6,280 nucleotides of DNA. Source: UBA4416 sp043719555. GTDB lineage: Bacteria; Bacteroidota; Bacteroidia; B-17B0; Aurantibacillaceae. Each line of letters starts with the position of its first letter. Positions within the stretch are counted from its first letter, which is position 1. The notes beneath the pieces are model-generated. The model ran no database searches. It was not told the origin of the DNA and saw nothing but the letters and a program-made list of their open reading frames with translations. The stretch lies in contig JAYSTR010000239.1 of the NCBI GenBank assembly GCA_043719555.1, forward strand, positions 1 through 6,280, read 5' to 3'. Below are positions 1-6,280 of this stretch, one piece after another. The position numbers and the translations under genes were made by a program.

Positions 1-749
1 ATCATATCACAAACAGCATAAAACAATTTTGCTGTATATACATAGTCCAAAGGAATTTGATATTCCTTTTCGAACCATAATTTAAACTCTAGTAACTCAG
101 GTGTATGCTTTGCATAGCCTCCAAAATGATACTCGTTTACAATACTACTATTTAAATGAGTGGAAACTGCATCGTATTTTAAAACATTTATTCCAAACAA
201 TTTTTGAGAAGCAATTACTGATTTTGAAATGCCATTAAATGTAGTGCCTGTGCCAACTGCACAAAATATTGAAGAATACGTTTCTGTTTCAGAGTTTAAA
301 ATTTCTTCGCAACCTTTTTTCCCTAAAGCATTATCGCCACCTTCAGGCACTATATAACCACTAGGATAAGTTTTTTGTAACTCATTTAAAAAATTTGTAT
401 TATTTTTTTTTGAATAATCTTCTCTACTTTTAAAATGCAATTCCATTCCCCACTCCTTCGCTTGTGATAATGTTGTATTTATAGCCGATGTTGCTTCTCC
501 TCTGATAATTCCGATGCTCTTTAATCCTGCTAACTTGCAAGCAAAAGCAGTGGCGGCTATATGATTAGAAAATGCTCCGCCAAACGTAATAATGGTATTT
601 TTATTTTCGAGCGTAGCTTGTTGTAAATTATATTTTAATTTAAACCATTTATTACCCGATATTTCCGGATGTATTAAATCTAAACGTAAAACACCAAGTG
701 TATAACCGTTATAAGTTATTTCATTAATTATGGGCTTGTAATCTAACAT
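1..749 (-). CDS. PLP-dependent enzyme, ACC deaminase/D-cysteine desulfhydrase family (3' end cut by window edge)
   Basis: A fold-type II PLP enzyme of the 1-aminocyclopropane-1-carboxylate deaminase/D-cysteine desulfhydrase family, expected in the cytoplasm and acting on a small amino acid. The reading frame is open from the ATG at 749-747 to the left edge, giving 249 complete codons of a usual length near 300. Visible motifs are SGNKWFKLKY at residues 31-40, where Lys34 matches the family's PLP-binding lysine; GGAFSNH at 57-63, the substrate-carboxylate and cofactor loop; PEGGDNALGKKGCEE at 135-149; and the Gly/Thr-rich VGTGTT at 165-170, which fits the PLP phosphate loop. The C-terminal catalytic residues that would help separate deaminase from desulfhydrase lie outside the window, so the substrate is open. 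The start is six bases after the porin stop and in the same frame (TAA TTG AGG ATG), so TTG at 755-753 is an alternative start. It is probably co-transcribed with the porin. Family is confident; specific activity is not. Confidence 0.88.
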   Translation of the reverse strand, partial: MLDYKPIINEITYNGYTLGVLRLDLIHPEISGNKWFKLKYNLQQATLENKNTIITFGGAFSNHIAATAFACKLAGLKSIGIIRGEATSAINTTLSQAKEWGMELHFKSREDYSKKNNTNFLNELQKTYPSGYIVPEGGDNALGKKGCEEILNSETETYSSIFCAVGTGTTFNGISKSVIASQKLFGINVLKYDAVSTHLNSSIVNEYHFGGYAKHTPELLEFKLWFEKEYQIPLDYVYTAKLFYAVCDM

Positions 750-755
750 CCTCAA

Positions 756-1919
756 TTAAAACCACACATCTAAACAAAATATAAATTCATTTCGTTGATT
801 CGTTTTGTAATGCTTTTCGCGAAACAATAAATTATCACTTTGTAATAAACGATACTCTGCACTTAACGATACTTTATTAAGTGGCTTAAATTCTACACCT
901 CCCGTTACACCGTAAATGTATGATCCTATATTGGTTGTACCCGTTAAAATTTTATTTTTATCAGAAAAATATTCGCCTCGTGTATAAACACCCACTTTTT
1001 TAAGCACTTGGTATTTTGCTATAAGCAAGCCGCTATACATGGTTGCTGTTTTTATTGTATCGGTTAACAACGTGTTTTTCTGCATTCCATAATTAGCTTC
1101 AGCACCTATCGTCAGTTTATTAAACTTAAATGTGCCATATATATTATGATAAAATCGCTGATGCTTAGTTGCAATATTATCGGGTGTTTCATCACAGCTC
1201 AATAAATTATAAGTTAAGGATATATTTTTATTTACATCATATAATGCCGAAAAACCAAGAGCTTTATTTTTATTATTGTCGATGTACTCGTTATAACCAT
1301 TAAAAGCATTTAGCTGCAAACTTAATTTGGAGTTTACCTGATAGGTTAACTTAGCGCCGCTTAAAAAATAAGGCTCGTAAAAATTCACTATCGACATGCT
1401 AGATGTAATATTTTCGCGTGGCTGTATACTTTCTATACCGATATGTGTTTTAAAAAAGCCTGCATCTAACCATAAATTTTTAATCAATTTAAATCCTGCG
1501 TGCGCTTCTTGTATCAATGTAAATGGCTTAGGCCAATTCGATTCAGGAATATCACCATAGTGTAAAATAATTGTGCCCCGCATATTTTCATCTTGATAAT
1601 TCATTCCTATTTGTGCAATGTTCAATCCAAATTGATTATTACGTGCGCCCATTGTCGGAAATTGCACAAAGCCATTCACCTCTGTTTCATCCGAGTAATG
1701 CGCATAATACGAACTCACGTATCCACTCAATTCTATTTTATGAAATTCGCTTGTATCTGTTTTAGTAATAATTCGGGTGCCACCAAACACTACCGAAGAC
1801 GAATCCTTATTCATGCCAATTTCTAATGGAGGAACTTTACATTTAATGGAATCAGTTTGAGCTAACACATTAATAAAAAAAAATGTAATCAAAAATGAAA
1901 TCAAATAAAATCTTATCAT
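756..1919 (-). CDS. Outer-membrane beta-barrel porin, BBP2/OmpL-like
   Basis: A predicted outer-membrane barrel, probably a porin for small solutes. The 387-residue product starts with a Sec signal peptide: a hydrophobic stretch at residues 2-19 ending in VLAQ, with cleavage likely near 20. No lipobox is seen, since Cys27 lies in IKC. From about residue 60 the protein is a run of alternating polar/hydrophobic strands rich in Tyr, Asn and Gly, each followed by a short turn. It ends in CLDVWF with a terminal Phe, as outer-membrane barrels commonly do. The stretch from SGYVSSYYAHYSDE (65-78) through RNNQFGLNIAQIG (93-105) and the later QPREN and NFYEPYF segments resembles the Bacteroidota barrel family annotated as BBP2 (putative OmpL-like porin-2). 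No TonB plug domain is present, so it is not a SusC-type receptor. It is the first gene of a likely two-gene unit with the PLP enzyme. Substrate unknown. Confidence 0.82.
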   Translation of the reverse strand: MIRFYLISFLITFFFINVLAQTDSIKCKVPPLEIGMNKDSSSVVFGGTRIITKTDTSEFHKIELSGYVSSYYAHYSDETEVNGFVQFPTMGARNNQFGLNIAQIGMNYQDENMRGTIILHYGDIPESNWPKPFTLIQEAHAGFKLIKNLWLDAGFFKTHIGIESIQPRENITSSMSIVNFYEPYFLSGAKLTYQVNSKLSLQLNAFNGYNEYIDNNKNKALGFSALYDVNKNISLTYNLLSCDETPDNIATKHQRFYHNIYGTFKFNKLTIGAEANYGMQKNTLLTDTIKTATMYSGLLIAKYQVLKKVGVYTRGEYFSDKNKILTGTTNIGSYIYGVTGGVEFKPLNKVSLSAEYRLLQSDNLLFREKHYKTNQRNEFIFCLDVWF

Positions 1920-1963
1920 AATTGAGGTAAATTTAATTTAAAATTTACAATATCTTTAGCAAA

Positions 1964-2140
1964 ATGTTTAGCAAAAATTTAGACCCCGAAGATTTTTATT
2001 ATAGCCCTGAAGGTTATATTGTGTTTACCGAAAAGTATCACTTAAAACGTGGTCATTGCTGCAAAAGTGGTTGCAAACATTGCCCGTATGGCTACAATAA
2101 AAAAACAGGTAATTTTGATAAGGATAAAAAGCCGTTATAA
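1964..2140 (+). CDS. Small Cys-rich protein, DUF5522-like
   Basis: A 58-residue protein read from ATG 1964 to TAA 2138-2140. The core runs EGYIVFTEKYHLKRGHCC (16-33), then KSGCKHCPYGYN (34-45), so four cysteines at 32, 33, 37 and 40 are arranged CC-x3-C-x2-C, flanked by His31 and His39. From memory this matches the short Bacteroidota proteins annotated DUF5522, whose signature is a YHLxRGxCCxSGCxHCPYG-type block; the family has no settled function. The cysteine spacing suggests a bound metal or a redox role, which is inference. There is no signal peptide or membrane segment, so it should be cytoplasmic. It is divergent from the porin (44 bases apart) and convergent with the type IX cargo gene, overlapping it by six bases at the stop codons. 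Its length and conserved-looking core support a real gene despite the small size. Confidence 0.85.
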   Translation: MFSKNLDPEDFYYSPEGYIVFTEKYHLKRGHCCKSGCKHCPYGYNKKTGNFDKDKKPL

Positions 2141-2156
2141 TTTAACTATCTTTTTA
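2125..2156. terminator. Candidate bidirectional terminator hairpin at the convergent stops
   Basis: TAAAAAG at 2125-2131 is complementary to CTTTTTA at 2150-2156, and inside these GTTA (2134-2137) pairs with TAAC (2143-2146) around a five-base loop. The 3' arm gives a T run on either strand, so the structure could end both the small Cys-rich gene and the type IX cargo gene. The stem is A/T-rich and has an internal loop (CC against TAT), so it would be weak. It includes both stop codons, and the gap between the two genes leaves no other place for a shared terminator. Confidence 0.35.
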
Positions 2157-3079
2157 ACTACGGATTCATTACCGAAATAAACCTCAACAAAGTAAATACC
2201 TGATTTTAAAAAATCCGTATTAAACGTATCGTCACTATTTGCATGGCTTTGCTCACTAACTATTTCGCCTAAATTATTTTTAATGATAACTTTTGAAAGC
2301 AAGGCGCTATTTGAGTTTGTGGTAATTGTAAAATAATTAGTTATTGGGTTAGGAAAAATAGAAACCTGAGCACTGTTCTTCTCAATAGTATTTAATCCAA
2401 CCGTTAAATTACAGTACCCGCCTGCAAATTCAGGATCCGAATAAACAGTCACGCCATTTTCTGCATAACAAATTAATCGATTATCTTCTTCAAAAAAAAT
2501 TGTTCTTCTACTTAAAAACCCATGGTATGAACCAATTTTGTCTAATAAATAGCGTATTCCATTGCCTGGCTCTCCAGAATTATAAAAATTAAATTTTTTA
2601 TGATAAATACCATTGATTAATATACTGTCAATTGATAAAACTACTATTGTCCCACTAATGTAAGATAAATATTCAATATTTTTAAGCGTATCACCCACAT
2701 TTAAATCATAATCTATAAATGTTTCATCAACATTGCTTGTACCGAAATAATAATTACGAGTTATTAGTTTTTTATTAAAATACCTAACAAGCGCCCCAGT
2801 ATAAGCATTAGTATAGGTATGTATATTGTAGTTACATTGTGGTTGAACTCCCGATTTAGGTGTTATCCAATGATCATTTGATCTATATAATTTAAAATAC
2901 TGATTGCCGTTAATAATAGTATCTCCATTAAAATAATCATTAAAATAATCGTGTTGTATGCATTCTGTCCAATAAACAACATTATGATTATACCATACCG
3001 AGTTGTAATTTAATTCATTATTCTGTGCAAACAACTCTACAGAACTAATAATTGCAATAAAAAGTAAAAGTGTTTTCAT
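2135..3079 (-). CDS. Secreted protein with type IX secretion (T9SS) type A sorting domain
   Basis: A 314-residue extracellular or surface-attached protein. The N-terminus is a Sec signal peptide (hydrophobic residues 3-17, cleavage probably after LFAQ at 19). The C-terminal ~75 residues form a type A sorting domain: VSIFPNP at 239-245, then beta strands with KVIIKNNLGEIV (263-274), LKSGIYFVEVYF (291-302) and the terminal VVKKIVKL. In Bacteroidota this domain sends cargo across the outer membrane through the type IX system, after which it is usually removed and the protein is often anchored to A-type lipopolysaccharide. The middle part (about 22-235) is rich in Tyr, Asn and aromatic residues, carries four Cys (40, 82, 204, 223), and has repeats of wording such as GDTIINGNQYFKLY and DLNVGDTL that are common in uncharacterised type IX cargo. 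I recognise no catalytic motif there. It stands alone, divergent from the membrane protein at 3161. Secretion route is sure; function unknown. Confidence 0.9.
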   Translation of the reverse strand: MKTLLLFIAIISSVELFAQNNELNYNSVWYNHNVVYWTECIQHDYFNDYFNGDTIINGNQYFKLYRSNDHWITPKSGVQPQCNYNIHTYTNAYTGALVRYFNKKLITRNYYFGTSNVDETFIDYDLNVGDTLKNIEYLSYISGTIVVLSIDSILINGIYHKKFNFYNSGEPGNGIRYLLDKIGSYHGFLSRRTIFFEEDNRLICYAENGVTVYSDPEFAGGYCNLTVGLNTIEKNSAQVSIFPNPITNYFTITTNSNSALLSKVIIKNNLGEIVSEQSHANSDDTFNTDFLKSGIYFVEVYFGNESVVKKIVKL

Positions 3080-3135
3080 AGTGGTGTGTTTTAATTTTTG
3101 TTAAAGTTACTTATTTTTAGTTACGCAATTTTGGT

Positions 3136-3143
3136 TAATTTCG
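3136..3143 (+). promoter_or_regulatory. Weak candidate -7 element upstream of the membrane protein gene
   Basis: TAATTTCG matches the Bacteroidota -7 consensus TAnnTTTG at all but one base and sits 17 bases before the ATG at 3161. No good TTG-type -33 element is seen at the usual distance; TTTTTAG near 3114-3120 is the closest. The gap of 81 bases between divergent genes must hold both promoters, which is the main support. Confidence 0.25.
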
Positions 3144-3160
3144 GTACTTAATTAATAAGT

Positions 3161-4144
3161 ATGCTCAAACTCACGGAACTAAATACTAATCAACTAAATT
3201 ATTTAAACATTGGCTTAATGTTGTTATCAACATTAGTTGCTTTGTTTTTACCATTCGAGTTATTTTTATTTGTGTACGCAGTTTTAGGGCCATTACATTA
3301 CTTAACCGAAATTGGTTGGTTGCATCAAAAAAATTATTTCACAAAAGGTAAATACGATTTTTTAGCGCTCAGTTTTTTATGCGTATTAGTATTTGTATAC
3401 TCCTTTGTTATTAGACCAAGAACACAACTATTTGTGCCAAGTATTGTAGCTTTTGGCTTTTTATTTGCGCTTATTGGCGTGTTCGTCAAAGATAATTTTT
3501 ACAGAATAGTTCTTATTTCATTAGCCTTTTTAGGATTATACCTGGGTAATACGGGTAACTTATTTTTTGTATTCGTTGGCGTTTTTTTACCAACCATTAT
3601 TCACGTTTTTATTTTTACCTGGGCCTTTATGCTCTATGGTGTTTTAAAAGAAAAATCCTTTTCAGGTTTTTTATCCATTATTGTTTTACTATTACTTGGC
3701 GCCATTTTAATTTTAGTTAAAGCTCCTCAACTACAATATCAAGTATCACAGTATGTTATTGATAGCTACAAATTATTCAGTTTTTTAAATTTTAAATTAC
3801 TCGAATTTTTTAATGCTTTACCTAACAATCAATCACAAGTTCAAGCCATTTACGAAAGCAACATTGGCTTTGTAGTAATGCGTTTTATAGCCTTTGCCTA
3901 TACTTATCATTATTTAAATTGGTTTTCAAAAACCTCCATTATCAAATGGCATTTAGTTCCAAAAAAAGCTTTTTTTATTACACTCGTATTATGGATTTCA
4001 TCAGTTGCCTTGTATCTGTATGATTATAATATTGGACTAAAAGCGCTGTATTTCTTGAGTTTTTTACATGTATTTTTAGAATTTCCATTAAACATTACCT
4101 CTTTTCAAGGAATTTTTAAAGCCATTATTCCGAGCAATAAATAG
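3161..4144 (+). CDS. Polytopic inner-membrane protein of unknown function with membrane-embedded histidines
   Basis: A 327-residue integral membrane protein with about eight or nine hydrophobic segments, roughly at residues 14-32, 33-47, 66-84, 91-109, 114-128, 132-156, 168-187, 236-254, 269-288 and 293-309 (the first two may be one re-entrant unit). A polar loop at about 188-232 is probably the largest extramembrane part. Histidines occur in or at the edge of hydrophobic segments in conserved-looking settings: His46 in GPLHYLTE, His148 in IIHVFIFTW, His250 in YTYHYLNWFSK and His303 in FLHVFLEFPLN. That pattern could bind metal or heme, and it loosely recalls Brp/Blh-type membrane oxygenases, but I cannot align it and do not assign it. 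The basic loops RPRTQ and WHLVPKK give some topology cues. The next gene starts 49 bases downstream on the same strand, so read-through is possible. No family recognised. Confidence 0.85.
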   Translation: MLKLTELNTNQLNYLNIGLMLLSTLVALFLPFELFLFVYAVLGPLHYLTEIGWLHQKNYFTKGKYDFLALSFLCVLVFVYSFVIRPRTQLFVPSIVAFGFLFALIGVFVKDNFYRIVLISLAFLGLYLGNTGNLFFVFVGVFLPTIIHVFIFTWAFMLYGVLKEKSFSGFLSIIVLLLLGAILILVKAPQLQYQVSQYVIDSYKLFSFLNFKLLEFFNALPNNQSQVQAIYESNIGFVVMRFIAFAYTYHYLNWFSKTSIIKWHLVPKKAFFITLVLWISSVALYLYDYNIGLKALYFLSFLHVFLEFPLNITSFQGIFKAIIPSNK

Positions 4145-4167
4145 ACTTTTATTTTAAATAATATCTG

Positions 4168-4175
4168 TATATTAG
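4168..4175 (+). promoter_or_regulatory. Weak candidate -7 element upstream of the MlaD-like gene
   Basis: TATATTAG differs from the Bacteroidota -7 consensus TAnnTTTG at one base and lies 18 bases before the GTG start, which would give a leader of roughly a dozen bases. There is no TTG at the expected -33 position, only an A/T run after the upstream stop codon. If it is not a promoter, the MlaD-like gene would depend on read-through from the membrane protein gene. Confidence 0.25.
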
Positions 4176-4193
4176 AGCTTCAAAATTTAAGTT

Positions 4194-5198
4194 GTGAAAA
4201 TTACAAAAGAGGTTAAAATAGGGCTTGTTGTTACTGCTGCCATTGGATTATTTATATGGGGTTTTAACTTTTTAAAAGGCAGTAATTTATTTAGCAGTCG
4301 CTTCGAATTATATGTGGTTTATCCTCAAATTGATGGATTAATTGAAGCTAATCCTGTATTGGTAAATGGTTATAAAGTTGGTCAAATCAATAAAATATCT
4401 TTAACTCAAGATGCAGATGGAAAATACTCTGTATTAGTTCGTATTTTATTATCAGAAGATGTACAAATTCCCAAACATTCTATAGCTCGTGCCATTAGCT
4501 CCGATTTATTAGGAGGAAAAGCTATCGAAATTATTAATAGTAAAGAAACTGCGTTTGTTGAATCGGGAGATACATTAATTGCTCAATCTGAAGAGGGCAT
4601 TAAATCTGCTGTAACAAAACAATTAGCGCCATTACAAAAAAAGGCTGAGGGTTTAATTTCATCAATGGATTCAGTAATGAATTTAGTAAATGGTATTTTA
4701 AATACGAAGACTCGCGATAATTTAGATAAGTCTTTTGAAAGTATAAAAAAAGCCATTCAATCTTTAGAACAAACTGCTTACAAGCTTGATGATTTAATGG
4801 CTTCTGAAAAAGCGAAAATTTCTTCCATTATGACGAAGCTTAACAACCTTGCTACGGTAATGGATAATAACAAAGAAGATTTAAGCAAGGCTATTAAAAA
4901 CTTTAGTAGTATGAGTGATAGCTTAGCTCAATCTCATTTAAAAAGTGCCATTAATAATGCAGATAAGTCTCTTGCTGAGTTAAAAGATATTATGCACGAC
5001 ATTAACAATGGCAAAGGCACTGTTGGCAAATTAATTAAAAATGATTCGTTATACACTAACTTAAATAAAGCTAGCGCTGATTTAGATATTTTATTAAAAG
5101 ATTTAAAAGCTCGTCCAGGCAGATACATTCACATTAGTGTGTTTGGTTCAAAAGACCGACATAAGGACGACGAAATAACTCCAGTAACTAAACCATAA
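4194..5198 (+). CDS. MlaD-family (MCE domain) phospholipid-transport protein
   Basis: A 334-residue substrate-binding subunit of an Mla-type lipid transporter: anchored in the inner membrane by one N-terminal helix (residues 8-26), with the rest in the periplasm. The MCE domain spans about 36-116, with the typical YPQIDGLIEANPVLVNGYKVG start (the conserved V-x-G-x-x-V-G turn at 57-63) and the DLLGGKAIEI strand at 104-113. A long Lys/Ser/Leu-rich helical or coiled-coil region follows (about 138-270), then NNGKGTVGKLIKNDSLYTNL (271-290) and RPGRYIHISVFG (307-318), both familiar from Bacteroidota MlaD-like proteins. The start is GTG: an in-frame TAA lies at 4188-4190, only one codon upstream, and the protein opens with the family's usual MKITKEVKIG, so no other start is plausible. 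No MlaE permease or MlaF ATPase is in the window; in Bacteroidota these are often encoded elsewhere. The stop is 15 bases before the Fe-S protein gene, so one operon is likely. Confidence 0.93.
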   Translation: MKITKEVKIGLVVTAAIGLFIWGFNFLKGSNLFSSRFELYVVYPQIDGLIEANPVLVNGYKVGQINKISLTQDADGKYSVLVRILLSEDVQIPKHSIARAISSDLLGGKAIEIINSKETAFVESGDTLIAQSEEGIKSAVTKQLAPLQKKAEGLISSMDSVMNLVNGILNTKTRDNLDKSFESIKKAIQSLEQTAYKLDDLMASEKAKISSIMTKLNNLATVMDNNKEDLSKAIKNFSSMSDSLAQSHLKSAINNADKSLAELKDIMHDINNGKGTVGKLIKNDSLYTNLNKASADLDILLKDLKARPGRYIHISVFGSKDRHKDDEITPVTKP

Positions 5199-5213
5199 TT
5201 TTAATTCCAGTAT

Positions 5214-6280
5214 ATGATTTCAATAATTGCATTTTTAATTTTATTTGGTGCGGCCAGCACTTTGTTTTTTATCAACGCTAAAAAAATACGTCGTAATATT
5301 TTATTAGGTAAAGATATCGATATAAGTGATAATAAATCGGAGCGTTTAAAAACTATGCTATTAGTAGCATTTGGTCAAAAGAAAATGTTTACTCGCCCTA
5401 TTCCTGCAATTCTACACTTTTTTTTATATGCGGCATTTATCATTACTCAAATCGAATTAATTGAAATTATTTTTGATGGAATTTCAGGTAGTCATCGCGC
5501 ATTTCGCCCAGCATTAGGAGGATTCTATACGTTCATGGTTAGCTTTATCGAAATCTTATCCGTCCTTGCATTTGTTGGCACTATCGGTTTTTTAGCTCGT
5601 CGTAATTTATTAAAACTACCACGTTTAAATATGAAGGAATTAAACGGTTGGGCAAAAACTGATGCTAACGTTATTTTATTCATGGAGTTAACACTCATCT
5701 GTTTTATTTTTATGATGAATGGTGCTGATGAAGTTTTATATTCTCGAGGCTTATCTCACGCTTCCGATTTAGGCGATGGCTCTTTCCGTTTTTCTATCAG
5801 CCAACATTTAGGCCCCTTGTTATATAGTGGTATGCCAAACGAAGGCTTACACGTAATAGAACGTATTGGTTGGTGGGGACATATTTTAATGGTATTAGGT
5901 TTTTTAAATTACTTACCATACTCTAAGCATTTACATATCGTGTTAGCGTTTCCTAATACCTATTACTCAAATTTAAAAGCTAAAGGAAGTTTTAATAATT
6001 TATTTGAAGTAACCGATGTAGTTAAACCAAATTTCGATCCATCATATCAACCCGTTTTAGATCCGAATGCGACTATTAAATTTGGTGTAAAAGATGTAAC
6101 TGATTTAACTTGGAAAAATTTATTAGATGCTTATTCGTGTACTGAATGCGGACGTTGTACCTCATCTTGTCCTCAAAACATAACTGGTAAAACTTTATCT
6201 CCTCGTAAAATTATGATGGATACGCGTGATCGTTTAGAGGAGGTTGGTAAAAATATTGATGCTAATGGCGGTACCTTTGT
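5214..6280 (+). CDS. Membrane-anchored (Fe-S)-binding protein, NarI/HdrE-like domain fused to 4Fe-4S dicluster domain (3' end cut)
   Basis: An electron-transfer protein related to heterodisulfide reductase subunits. The frame is open from ATG 5214 to the right edge: 355 complete codons of what in related proteins is usually about 440. An in-frame TAA at 5202-5204 fixes this ATG as the first start. Residues 1-250 form a NarI-like membrane domain with hydrophobic segments near 2-21, 64-86, 106-127, 151-168 and 221-246. His68 lies in the second segment, and His223 and His241 are 18 apart in the last, the same spacing as the heme-b ligands of E. coli nitrate reductase gamma (recalled, not aligned). 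The soluble part contains CTECGRCTSSCP (309-320), a classical CxxCxxCxxxCP 4Fe-4S site; the second cluster motif should lie beyond the edge. It probably passes electrons between the quinone pool and a soluble partner, likely a second Fe-S protein encoded next. The partner and electron acceptor are not known. Confidence 0.9.
   Translation, partial: MISIIAFLILFGAASTLFFINAKKIRRNILLGKDIDISDNKSERLKTMLLVAFGQKKMFTRPIPAILHFFLYAAFIITQIELIEIIFDGISGSHRAFRPALGGFYTFMVSFIEILSVLAFVGTIGFLARRNLLKLPRLNMKELNGWAKTDANVILFMELTLICFIFMMNGADEVLYSRGLSHASDLGDGSFRFSISQHLGPLLYSGMPNEGLHVIERIGWWGHILMVLGFLNYLPYSKHLHIVLAFPNTYYSNLKAKGSFNNLFEVTDVVKPNFDPSYQPVLDPNATIKFGVKDVTDLTWKNLLDAYSCTECGRCTSSCPQNITGKTLSPRKIMMDTRDRLEEVGKNIDANGGTF

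Noticed and set aside
756..758. A nonsense mutation splitting one porin-enzyme fusion, because both frames are in phase across a single TAA
   Set aside because: The porin ends with a normal barrel terminus (aromatic, final Phe), and the PLP enzyme begins with its own Met at the usual distance from the PLP-binding Lys. One part is secreted and the other cytoplasmic, so a fusion makes no sense.
1571..1826. Two overlapping plus-strand open frames of 64 and 77 codons
   Set aside because: Both lie wholly inside the porin gene on the opposite strand, lack any recognisable motif, and have compositions typical of antisense shadow frames.
1928..1947. Possible minus-strand -7 elements for the porin (TAAATTTT and TAAATTTA)
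   Set aside because: Neither has a TTG-type -33 element at a fitting distance; spacers come out at 12 or 24 bases. The stretch is almost pure A/T, so such matches are expected by chance.
3102..3128. Possible minus-strand promoter for the type IX cargo gene: TAACTTTA (3109-3102) with TTG at 3128-3126
   Set aside because: The -7 match ends in A instead of G, and the 16-base spacer is shorter than the roughly 19-21 bases usual in Bacteroidota. In sequence this A/T-rich the match is not convincing.
3161..4144. Calling the membrane protein a Brp/Blh-type beta-carotene dioxygenase
   Set aside because: The GPLHYL and HYLNWF settings only loosely recall that family. I could not place its full histidine set, and no carotenoid genes are nearby.
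4934..5128. A 64-codon minus-strand open frame
   Set aside because: It lies inside the MlaD-like coding region at its conserved C-terminal part, and shows no motif of its own.

Overview
The window looks like an ordinary stretch of chromosome from an AT-rich member of the Bacteroidota. Four things point there: a secreted protein with a type IX secretion C-terminal sorting domain, a short DUF5522-type Cys-rich protein, a BBP2/OmpL-like outer-membrane barrel, and an MCE/MlaD-type lipid-transport protein followed closely by a membrane-anchored Fe-S protein. A/T-rich leaders with no Shine-Dalgarno motif at a normal distance also fit. I see no rRNA, tRNA, CRISPR array, insertion sequence, phage gene or other sign of recent transfer.

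Layout. Positions 1-1919 hold a two-gene minus-strand unit. A predicted outer-membrane porin comes first, and six bases after its stop comes a PLP enzyme of the ACC deaminase/D-cysteine desulfhydrase family, which runs off the left edge. Divergent from it, on plus, is a 58-residue protein at 1964-2140 with a CC-x3-C-x2-CPYG cluster. Its stop codon overlaps the stop of a convergent minus-strand gene (2135-3079) for a secreted type IX cargo. The shared TTATAA lies in a possible two-way terminator hairpin.

From 3161 everything is on plus: a polytopic membrane protein of unknown function with membrane-embedded histidines (3161-4144), then, after 49 bases, an MlaD-like protein with a GTG start (4194-5198), then, after 15 bases, a NarI/HdrE-type membrane domain joined to a 4Fe-4S dicluster domain, cut by the right edge (5214 onward).

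How the genes work together. The last two plus-strand genes are almost certainly co-transcribed: one is an inner-membrane-anchored periplasmic lipid-binding subunit, the other a membrane quinone/heme/Fe-S redox protein. The porin and the PLP enzyme also look co-transcribed, which hints at uptake followed by breakdown of a small amino acid or related compound, but the sequence does not name the substrate. No clear new defence or mobile system is present. The least explained elements are the 327-residue membrane protein and the small Cys-rich protein. Every intergenic gap is under 100 bases, so there is no long gene-free stretch.
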